Positions 54,504 through 61,270 of a stretch of DNA of 64,000 nucleotides are shown here, piece after piece; positions within the stretch are counted from its first letter, which is position 1; each line of letters opens with the position of its first letter. The stretch is from assembly GCA_015061285.1 (NCBI GenBank), contig SUWW01000003.1:213942-277941 (forward strand). The letters run 5' to 3'. Source of the DNA: Bacteroidales bacterium. Its GTDB lineage: Bacteria > Bacteroidota > Bacteroidia > Bacteroidales > Marinilabiliaceae. A program made the position numbers and the translations under genes. Below the pieces are notes generated by a model that was given only the letters and a program-made list of their open reading frames with translations, made no database searches and had not been told where the DNA came from.

Positions 54504-54671
54504 CATATGCTATTATTCCATCGGTTTTATCATTCCCTTGATGAAATTATGCTGGCATCATCCTTTGGCATTTAGTGATAAAAAAAGCCATGTTGTGTTC
54601 TACATGTCAGAATTATATTTTGAATTTCAAAATACTTATAATATCTTTGGCACGTTAAGGATGAAAATATC

Positions 54672-54965
54672 ATGCGTATCATCGCCCGTTCAAGAATAAT
54701 TGAATATTATACCGCTCATGCCGAGGCTAAAACAGCATTGGAGGATTGGTTCTCTAAGACGAAAAATGCTACTTGGACGAGTTTCGATGATATTCGCAAG
54801 ACATTTAATAGTGTGGATGCTGTTGGGAATCAGCATTATGTGTTTAACATTAAGGGTAACAACTATCGTCTAATTGTCGTCATCAAGTTCACCATTGGGA
54901 CGGTGCTGATTCGATTCATTGGTACACATGCCGAATACGACAGGATTGACGCAAAAAATATTTGA
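54672..54965 (+). CDS. higB: HigB family mRNA interferase toxin
   Basis: A 97-residue RelE-fold toxin of the HigB type: the opening IIEYYTAHAEAKTALEDWFSK, the central KTFNSVDAVGNQHYVFNIKG, and the end VLIRFIGTHAEYDRIDA with the usual His and Asp near the C-terminus. It cleaves mRNA at the ribosome in known members. As in other hig systems the toxin gene comes first; the antitoxin begins 4 nt downstream. Confidence 0.92.
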   Translation: MRIIARSRIIEYYTAHAEAKTALEDWFSKTKNATWTSFDDIRKTFNSVDAVGNQHYVFNIKGNNYRLIVVIKFTIGTVLIRFIGTHAEYDRIDAKNI

Positions 54966-54969
54966 AACC

Positions 54970-55335
54970 ATGGCAAAGATTAAATCAAAAGCTGTATACG
55001 ATGCCACGATGGCGCGCATTGAAGAACTGCTTCCGCTTGTCAACGACGACACGCCAGCTACCGACAAGAACGCCATCGAACTAGATTTGCTCACTGAGAT
55101 GGTAGAGGAATACGAAGAGGAACACTATCCCATTGCGCAGCCTACACTTGTCGATGTGATGAAGTTGCGTATGCACGAAATGGGGTTGAATCAGACAAAA
55201 CTTTCCAGTCTTTTGGGTGTCAGTCCCTCTCGCATTAGCGATATTTTCAATGGACGATGTGAGCCGACACTGTCTCTTGCTCGCGAAATATGCCGCAAGA
55301 TGAATGTTGATGCCAATGTCGCTTTAGGTGTTTGA
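54970..55335 (+). CDS. higA: HigA family antitoxin with XRE-type HTH
   Basis: A 121-residue antitoxin. The N-terminal half (ATMARIEELLPLVNDDTPA to EYEEEHYPI) wraps the toxin in related systems. A Cro/C1 helix-turn-helix lies at about 65-115 (MGLNQTKLSSLLGVSPSRIS, DIFNGRCEPTLSLAREI). It neutralises HigB and likely represses the operon. The ATG at 54970 was taken as the start because it directly follows the higB stop; an earlier in-frame ATG at 54919 would overlap higB. Confidence 0.92.
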   Translation: MAKIKSKAVYDATMARIEELLPLVNDDTPATDKNAIELDLLTEMVEEYEEEHYPIAQPTLVDVMKLRMHEMGLNQTKLSSLLGVSPSRISDIFNGRCEPTLSLAREICRKMNVDANVALGV

Positions 55336-55374
55336 GCAAACTGACTTGCAAATTCTTTGTAAACCAACTGAATA

Positions 55375-55409
55375 CACGTAGAGACGTCACAGTGTGGCGT
55401 CTCTACGTG
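55375..55409. repeat. Palindromic hairpin and right copy of the direct repeat
   Basis: Perfect 12-bp arms cacgtagagacg/cgtctctacgtg around tcacagtgtgg, 40 nt after higA. It can act as a terminator for higBA and for the convergent R-M operon, and contains the right member of the 900-bp-spaced direct repeat. Confidence 0.8.
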
Positions 55410-55433
55410 TTTCTGTGAGTGGAGATTTGAAAT

Positions 55434-56603
55434 TTATTGAATTACGTCTTGTACTATTATTTCACTTTTGTTTATGTTGCCGCGAATTTTTGGATTCGCA
55501 TACAGCACCACATCTTTTATAACCAACTTCTGCACAGCACTGATAAAATCCTGCATTGCCGCATAATCTGGAATACCGTCGCGGACGGGAAGCATGATAT
55601 TCAATTCATCTGCATCTTTTGCATAGAAGTTATGCCCGTAATTAAATTGCCCATTATGAGCAGATTTATGACAAGCAGTTGTAACAAAAACACCCGCAAA
55701 CTTATTCAGTTTTTCTGTATGAACAACTGCCACATGGTCGTCTGCTCCGTAATCATAATTACGATATTTTGCAGAACCGAACATATCTATCGTTGTCGTA
55801 TTCTTTGAAAAGATTTCTACATCATTTGAAATAAATGCAGAAATGCCTGTGTCCGCTTCGCCTGCTGTAACAAAAGGCAAATTACCCTCTATTCTGTCAT
55901 CGCTTTTCAATCGTTTCCCACGAGTAGATTTTCCGAATAATTTTTCAATATTGAATTCTCGCCACTCAAGCTCCTCAAAAGCCCGCAGAGCGTCTTCTTC
56001 GCGTTCGGTCAATGTATAGTCTGACAATCCCGTTGCCTCAAGGTAGGCGGAAAGTTCGCGTACTCGCTCCTCTTCGAGTTCGCGTATAAAGCCCTCCATA
56101 AAATCAAAGTCGATTTCGTTGTCGGCAGTTGTAGGAAGAGACAAAACACAATCTTTTGCCACTTTCCAATGTCGAGAATATCCTAAATTTGGGATTTTCT
56201 TTTGCCAAGTTGCAATCATAAAAAGTAATGCAAGAATATTGTTTGTACAGGGCAAAAGAACTTTTACATTATCAAGGACTGAAAAACTTTTTTCGGCAAT
56301 ATTCAAAGTTCTTGTGTGGTCTCCAAAAGTAATATAAACAGGTGTTTCTTCATTACAAATAAATTCAGGATTATCTGTATAACCAATTATGCCATTATTT
56401 GTTGATTCAGAAGAATATACAGGAAAATCTAAATTATCATTTGTATCTTCTTTTGAGAGCATTTTAGATATTTTCTGTATTCTAAACAAGTCTCCGACTT
56501 TGTATTCACCCCACTTGACAGCATTCAGTTTTTCGTCAAGTGGGGCATATATTTTCCCAAATCGTCCTCCGCTTGATTCTTCAGAAGCGAACTTACTTCC
56601 CAC
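55434..56603 (-). CDS. Restriction-modification specificity subunit (HsdS/BcgB-like)
   Basis: A protein of up to 389 residues with two target-recognition domains. TRD1 follows VKWGEYKVGDLFRIQKIS; TRD2 follows LEWREFNIEKLFGKSTRGKRL. A charged helical spacer between them (MEGFIRELEEERVRELSAYLEAT) resembles the conserved regions of type I S subunits. It would direct the companion enzyme to a bipartite DNA sequence. The ATG at 56603 gives a 79-nt overlap with the upstream gene. Since homology begins only near residue 28, a non-ATG start close to 56528 is also possible. The frame is intact to the end. Confidence 0.85.
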   Translation of the reverse strand: MGSKFASEESSGGRFGKIYAPLDEKLNAVKWGEYKVGDLFRIQKISKMLSKEDTNDNLDFPVYSSESTNNGIIGYTDNPEFICNEETPVYITFGDHTRTLNIAEKSFSVLDNVKVLLPCTNNILALLFMIATWQKKIPNLGYSRHWKVAKDCVLSLPTTADNEIDFDFMEGFIRELEEERVRELSAYLEATGLSDYTLTEREEDALRAFEELEWREFNIEKLFGKSTRGKRLKSDDRIEGNLPFVTAGEADTGISAFISNDVEIFSKNTTTIDMFGSAKYRNYDYGADDHVAVVHTEKLNKFAGVFVTTACHKSAHNGQFNYGHNFYAKDADELNIMLPVRDGIPDYAAMQDFISAVQKLVIKDVVLYANPKIRGNINKSEIIVQDVIQ

Positions 56604-58600
56604 GCAAGATAATCTGACACGGTTTTCTTGAAGTCTGCTAATGTTGGTTTGGTGTCAATAGGCGCGCTTTGATTCCAGTCTGCACCATTTTTAGGATCAA
56701 TATATCCTTCGTAGTATTCCTTTTCACTGAATAGATTGAGCTTCGACTTGCCAAACCGTACCAGATTGACAACTTCGTCATATCGTTCTTTTGCATGGTC
56801 GGTGTCGCGCAAGTTTATGCTCGCTTTCTTGCGGTTTGTGCGCGTGTAGCCGTCGTTCGAAAAGTCAATGAATTTTACGATTTCATCTCTCTGGTGAGCT
56901 TCGCCAATACGGAATACATACACATTTGTCTGTACGCTGCTCTTTCCTACGAACAAATCAATCGGCATTTTGATAGATGCCAAAAGTGTAGAATGTTGCA
57001 AAATACGCTTGTTGTATACAGTTGCCTTTCCGCTTCCTGCGCTGTTTTGAATGATGATAGCTGCATAACCTTTGTCCATCATGGAAAGAGCTCTTTCTAC
57101 GAATATCATTCCGTTGCCGCTTTCGGAATATGGCGGATTCAACACAAACGCAGTAGCTGGGAATTTTTCATTAGTTCGCACAAAGCCATAGTTTCCATTG
57201 AAGTCGGTGAGCGAGTTCTTGTTCAAAATGTTTGAAGACCCGTCGCCCATCAAAATCATATTGAGGATTGCAAGCATATAAATAGATGGAAGAATCTCTA
57301 GTCCTAAAAGCTGGTTTGCCTTTATATACGCTTCTTTCTGTTTGAACTCTTCTGGACTTTGTATGCTTTTTTTTGCGTCGTCAATCATAATGTTCATTGC
57401 TGCAACAAGAAGACCTGCCGAACCAGTGGCAAAATCCCACACATAACTATCTTTGTTCACACGAGCAAGGCGAGCCAAGAGCGTAGCTACATAACTTGGT
57501 GTCAGCACTACGTCGTTTAGTTTGTCTTGTGTAAATCCAAGCCAATTATACATTTCATTGAAGAGTTTCCCAGTAAAATCGGTCGTCAACCCAATTCTGT
57601 AATATAGCCCCAAGTCATCAATGACCTTTGAAAAAACTCTTTTGAGCTGGCTTTCTCCGTTTATAGGTTTGTTGATATTTTCGTTAGTCAAAAGCCCTTC
57701 CGAAAAGGTCTGAATTATAAGATTCTTTTTATCTTCTGGGACATTCTTTGCGGTCAAGAAAGTGTTGATTTTGCGAAGCATAATATCTCCGTCTCGTTCG
57801 CCTTTTTCCGCAGAACATTTCAAGTCTGATTTTTCAAGTGGCTTTACAGGATTTGTGTCTTTTATACCGAGGTTTGCAATTATGGAAGCTGCAACAAGAT
57901 AAATACGTGCAGACTCTCCAAGTCCGCTCTCGTTCTTGTAAATATCGTTGTTGAGCTTCACAAGGCTTGAAGAAATTTCAGCTTCTCGTTTCTCTATGCT
58001 CAAACGTTTTTCTTCCTCGGTGAGATTTAGGGATTTTACTTTCTCAATGAACGAATCGAAATTATCTTTTTTGAGGAATGACAAATCAATATATTTCGCA
58101 ACCTCCTGCCCATAGCCGAAGTTCTTGCCCGAAACATAATAAACGCCGATTTCGTTTTGCAGTTTTCCGATGTCGTCTTTGTAGCCCGTAACACCGATTG
58201 AGATTATGTCTTCATAATCGGTGTATTGCAAAAGAGCATTTGCATAATGAACCGCACCATTCACAGCATAACTGTTTATGCTCTTGAAGTCATCTTTATT
58301 GTCAGCTGTTTTTAGAGCAACATTTCCGTTATCATCTTTCTTTACTAGCTTGTCACGATAGCCTTTGTATTCAATAAGGACTGGATAAACTGTGCCGTAA
58401 GAATCGTATGCAAGTAATTTGCAGTCAGGTCTGTTTCCGCCAGTGCCGCCCTGTTTGGATTTATATTCGTTCAAAGCCTTGTCAATCGAATCATTTAGGC
58501 TCTCTTGTTCTAGTTTGTAATCCAGTTTGTATGATTTTAGCCAACCGTTCACAAGGTCAGCTATTAGAGGTTCAACAGATTGTAGGGTTTGCTTTGCCAT
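56525..58600 (-). CDS. BcgI-like fused nuclease-methyltransferase (type IIB/IIG-like RM subunit)
   Basis: A 691-residue protein. The N-terminal domain (1-160) has a candidate PD-(D/E)xK nuclease site: Pro58-Asp59, then Glu77-x-Lys79 in VLIEYKG. A helical linker precedes an N6-adenine methyltransferase domain at about 340-600, with motif I DFATGSAGLLVAAM and catalytic motif IV NPPY (in FVLNPPYSESGNG). The C-terminal region (590-691) probably contacts the S subunit. Type I HsdM proteins lack such a nuclease domain, and no hsdR gene is present. Together with the separate specificity gene this matches the two-subunit BcgI plan (A subunit of restriction plus modification, B subunit for specificity). 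It first methylates or cleaves DNA depending on site state, in known members. Confidence 0.8.
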   Translation of the reverse strand: MAKQTLQSVEPLIADLVNGWLKSYKLDYKLEQESLNDSIDKALNEYKSKQGGTGGNRPDCKLLAYDSYGTVYPVLIEYKGYRDKLVKKDDNGNVALKTADNKDDFKSINSYAVNGAVHYANALLQYTDYEDIISIGVTGYKDDIGKLQNEIGVYYVSGKNFGYGQEVAKYIDLSFLKKDNFDSFIEKVKSLNLTEEEKRLSIEKREAEISSSLVKLNNDIYKNESGLGESARIYLVAASIIANLGIKDTNPVKPLEKSDLKCSAEKGERDGDIMLRKINTFLTAKNVPEDKKNLIIQTFSEGLLTNENINKPINGESQLKRVFSKVIDDLGLYYRIGLTTDFTGKLFNEMYNWLGFTQDKLNDVVLTPSYVATLLARLARVNKDSYVWDFATGSAGLLVAAMNIMIDDAKKSIQSPEEFKQKEAYIKANQLLGLEILPSIYMLAILNMILMGDGSSNILNKNSLTDFNGNYGFVRTNEKFPATAFVLNPPYSESGNGMIFVERALSMMDKGYAAIIIQNSAGSGKATVYNKRILQHSTLLASIKMPIDLFVGKSSVQTNVYVFRIGEAHQRDEIVKFIDFSNDGYTRTNRKKASINLRDTDHAKERYDEVVNLVRFGKSKLNLFSEKEYYEGYIDPKNGADWNQSAPIDTKPTLADFKKTVSDYLAWEVSSLLKNQAEDDLGKYMPHLTKN

Positions 58601-58954
58601 TATTCATTTTGTATTGCCGAACTTTTTACCCAGATCTGTCAAGCACCACAAAAGAAAAAGGCGTGGAACCGTTTCATTGAAATGCTTATTATTCACTGCG
58701 GGTCTGGACTCCCTTAGACACTAATAAGCACGAAACGGCTCACGCCCGAAAGCGTGAACCCCTCGCTTGCTTATTCTCGTGTCTTTGAAATTGTCCAGAT
58801 TCCAGTGAAAAGAATAAGAGCGTAAAGCTCGATATATTAATATGTTATACTATTTCTCTTTTCTATTTCGTTGTATATCAATTTGATTCGCTGGCAAAAT
58901 TACAAAAAACTAACGCTATAAGGCACGCTTTACGCAATAACCTTTCCCTCCATC
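58601..58954. other. Leader region of the R-M operon with two mutually exclusive hairpins
   Basis: No gene. Hairpin A spans 58660-58746 with arms ggcgtg/cacgcc, ccgtttc/gaaacgg and gcttatt/aataagc. Hairpin B spans 58703-58799 with arms tctggac/gtccaga, agacac/gtgtct, aataagc/gcttatt and cacgc/gcgtg. The segments aataagc (58723-58729) and cacgc (58741-58745) are shared, so A and B cannot form together. A smaller gagc-gtaaa-gctc hairpin lies near 58818. On the minus strand a TAATTTTG -7 box at 58895-58902 would place all of this in a leader of about 290 nt for the R-M operon. Confidence 0.65.
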
Positions 58955-59067
58955 TGTAAAACCTCCCACTGTAAAGTCTGTAAAGATTCTTTACACTTTA
59001 CACTATACACCCTCAACTCTTAACTCTTAACTCTCAACTATTTACAACTTTTGGCACGCACGCTGCT
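58955..59067 (+). promoter_or_regulatory. Sigma-54-type promoter with upstream activator sites, hlyD-type gene
   Basis: TGTAAA half-sites start at 58955, 58970 and 58979; the last forms TGTAAAG-att-CTTTACA (58979-58995). The promoter is TGGCACG-N4-CTGCT with GG at 59053-59054 and GC at 59065-59066 (ten bases between, as required for sigma-54). Predicted start near 59078, leader about 32 nt. Confidence 0.75.
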
Positions 59068-59109
59068 ATGTGTTGGGTAAATTGTAAATAATAAAAAGCA
59101 TATACTCCA

Positions 59110-60369
59110 ATGGATAGAAAGATAGAACGTAAGAAAGGTTGGCGTGCGGCATTCACTCAGCGCGCATTGCCCTGGTGGGGCGCAGGAGCTTTGGCTCTGC
59201 TCATTGCCTATTTATTTATGCGCGACAGCTCAAGCACGTTGCGCGTCGATGGCAGTTCGATAACTGTAAGCGATGTGGTTGCCGGCGAGTTCAACGACTA
59301 CATACGCATCAGCGGACAAGTGCGACCGCTCGTAACTATACAAATCAGTCCGCAAGAGGGTGGTACGGTGGAAGAGATATTCGTGGAAGAGGGTGCCGAC
59401 GTGAAGAAAGGTACGCCACTTGTGCGTCTCACCAACGACAATCTCGATATGCAGATTCTGAATAGTGAGGCAGAACTTGCGGAAAAAGAAAATATTTTGC
59501 GTAATACGCTCATATCTATGGAGCAGCAACGTATTTCTATTCGTCAAGAGATTTTGCAACTTAGCATTGATGTGCGACGTTTGAAACGTGCTTATAATCA
59601 GCAAAAACAGCTCTTCGACGAGCGCCTCATTGCCAAAGAGGACTACCTAAAAGCCGAAGAGGATTACGAATTGGCCAACGAGAAACTGAAACTTGTGATT
59701 GAGCGACAGAAGCAAGACAGCATCTACCGCAGCATCGAAGTGGCGCAGATGCAAGAGAGCCTCAACAACATGCGCCTCAACATGCAGATGATACGTCGCC
59801 GCAAAGAGAATCTTGTGATAAAAGCTCCTATCGATGGACAACTGGGTGTGCTCGATGCTGTGCTGGGCGAAAACATTGGTGCTGGCGCTAAGATTGGGCA
59901 GATAAGCGACATGACAAACTACAAGATTGAAACGCGCATCGACGAACATTATATCGATAAGGTTATGCCCGGACTAACTGCCACTGTGGAACGCCAAGGA
60001 ACATCGTTCGAGACGTCGCTACGCAAGGTCTACCCTGAGGTGAAAGATGGCAAGTTCAACGCCGACTTCAAGTTCTGCGACTCGCTGCCCGACAATCTGC
60101 GCTCGGGTCAGACCTACTACCTCAACCTGCAACTTGGTCAGCCTTCGGAAGCGGTGCTAATATCGCGCGGCACATTCTATCAGAAGACTGGTGGACGCTG
60201 GATTTACGTGCTCTCTGCCGATGGCGCAACAGCCTCGAAACGAAACATAACTATTGGCCGTCAAAATCCTAACTACTACGAAGTTATAGATGGTCTCACG
60301 CCAGGCGAACGCGTGATAGTGAGCGGCTACGAGACCTATGGCGACAATGAGAAATTGATATTAAGATAG
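59110..60369 (+). CDS. HlyD/MacA-type periplasmic adaptor subunit
   Basis: A 419-residue membrane-fusion protein. One N-terminal transmembrane helix (WGAGALALLIAYLFM) is followed by a lipoyl-like domain split around a long coiled coil. Residues 60-110 read ISGQVRPLVTIQISPQEGGTVEEIFVEEGADVKKGTPL; the coiled coil covers about 120-230; the return LVIKAPIDGQLGVLDAVLGENIG is near 240. Beta-barrel and membrane-proximal domains follow to the end (LTPGERVIVSGYETYG). It would bridge an inner-membrane ABC transporter to TolC. The immediate neighbour downstream is an unrelated HicAB module. Confidence 0.94.
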   Translation: MDRKIERKKGWRAAFTQRALPWWGAGALALLIAYLFMRDSSSTLRVDGSSITVSDVVAGEFNDYIRISGQVRPLVTIQISPQEGGTVEEIFVEEGADVKKGTPLVRLTNDNLDMQILNSEAELAEKENILRNTLISMEQQRISIRQEILQLSIDVRRLKRAYNQQKQLFDERLIAKEDYLKAEEDYELANEKLKLVIERQKQDSIYRSIEVAQMQESLNNMRLNMQMIRRRKENLVIKAPIDGQLGVLDAVLGENIGAGAKIGQISDMTNYKIETRIDEHYIDKVMPGLTATVERQGTSFETSLRKVYPEVKDGKFNADFKFCDSLPDNLRSGQTYYLNLQLGQPSEAVLISRGTFYQKTGGRWIYVLSADGATASKRNITIGRQNPNYYEVIDGLTPGERVIVSGYETYGDNEKLILR

Positions 60370-60416
60370 ACGTTTTTAGAGTGATAAGTATTAACACACA
60401 GAATGGAAAATGATGT

Positions 60417-60449
60417 TCGGCGTGGCTCTCTTTTGGGGAGCTACGCCGA
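60417..60449. terminator. Hairpin between convergent hlyD-type and hicB genes
   Basis: Arms tcggcgt/acgccga and gctc/gagc with a short loop. It lies in the 85-nt gap between two converging genes and could stop transcripts from both sides, although no strong T tail is present. Confidence 0.55.
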
Positions 60450-60454
60450 TTGTG

Positions 60455-60799
60455 TTATTGCATATTTGCCACTTCTTTGTCTAACGCTTGACGAATAAAC
60501 GCATTTATTGAGATTCCTGCCTTACTTGCAAGAAAAGCTATTTGCGAGTGAGTTTCGGGTGAAATGCGAACATTGAGCGTCCCTGTATAGCTCTTTCGTG
60601 GTTGAATATTGTTAGCTTGGCAATATTCCAAATAATCATCTACAGCACCCATAAAATCTTGTTTTAGCTCTGCTATTGTCTGCCCTTCGTATGTAATAGC
60701 AGTGTCGTTAGGAAGATCGATAACCCTGCCGTACAAACAGTTATCCTCTTCGCTAATCTCAATGCTGCCTATATATCCTTTGTAATTCAACGTATTCAT
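60455..60799 (-). CDS. hicB: HicB family antitoxin
   Basis: A 114-residue antitoxin with the degraded RNase H-like HicB fold at the N-terminus (YIGSIEISEEDNCLYGRVIDL, YEGQTIAELKQDFMGAVDDYLEYC). A ribbon-helix-helix DNA-binding segment lies at the C-terminus (TLNVRISPETHSQIAFLASK, AGISINAFIRQALDKEV). It neutralises HicA and autoregulates in known pairs. Its start overlaps the hicA stop by 4 nt (ATGA). Confidence 0.92.
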   Translation of the reverse strand: MNTLNYKGYIGSIEISEEDNCLYGRVIDLPNDTAITYEGQTIAELKQDFMGAVDDYLEYCQANNIQPRKSYTGTLNVRISPETHSQIAFLASKAGISINAFIRQALDKEVANMQ

Positions 60800-61047
60800 A
60801 TCAGTTCATTTTTTGTCAGAAAATCAAATGCTTGTTTCATCACATAACTCTTCACAATGCTTTGTGGATGAGGTTTATGCGCTACGTATGAGTATTTATC
60901 TTTCGTAAATATGACGCGCGAGCCACTCGTCTTACCCTTGTTATCCAATTCGAATCCTAAGCACGTAAATAGGCGCACAAACTCATTCCATTGAAAATCT
61001 TTGGGTTGCGACTTGAATCTTTCTACTAATTTCTCCTTTGTTCCCAT
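60796..61047 (-). CDS. hicA: HicA family mRNA interferase toxin
   Basis: A protein of about 83 residues with the double-stranded-RNA-binding-like HicA fold. It begins MGTKEKLVERFKSQPKDFQW and contains LGFELDNKGKTSGSRVIFTK and HKPHPQSIVKSYVMKQ with the catalytic His region. It cleaves mRNA in characterised homologues. The ATG at 61047 was chosen, since the extension to 61098 adds a hydrophobic stretch not found in HicA. The pair sits between two export genes on the opposite strand, suggesting insertion into that locus. Confidence 0.9.
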   Translation of the reverse strand: MGTKEKLVERFKSQPKDFQWNEFVRLFTCLGFELDNKGKTSGSRVIFTKDKYSYVAHKPHPQSIVKSYVMKQAFDFLTKNELI

Positions 61048-61123
61048 TGTTAATAGATTGATCGCCCAAATGTAACTAAATTTCAGTTGCAATATCACTA
61101 TAATATTACGCCTCCTCTTACAC

Positions 61124-61235
61124 TGTAAACCTCACACTGTAAAGCATGTAAAGTTTTTTTACACTTCATACATTATACTCTTAACTCTAAACTTTTCACT
61201 CTCAATTATTTACAACTTTTGGCACACGTGCTGCT
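61124..61235 (+). promoter_or_regulatory. Sigma-54-type promoter with upstream activator sites, ftsX-type gene
   Basis: TGTAAA half-sites start at 61124, 61138 and 61147; the last forms TGTAAAG-ttt-TTTTACA (61147-61163, one mismatch). The promoter is TGGCACA-N4-CTGCT, GG at 61221-61222, GC at 61233-61234. Predicted start near 61246, leader about 25 nt. Confidence 0.72.
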
Positions 61236-61270
61236 GGCGGATTTCGCAAATAGTAAAACTGTAAATAGAA

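Noticed and set aside
54472..54699. 75-codon plus-strand frame upstream of higB
   Set aside because: It overlaps the direct repeat and the start of higB, and the translation shows no domain or signal.
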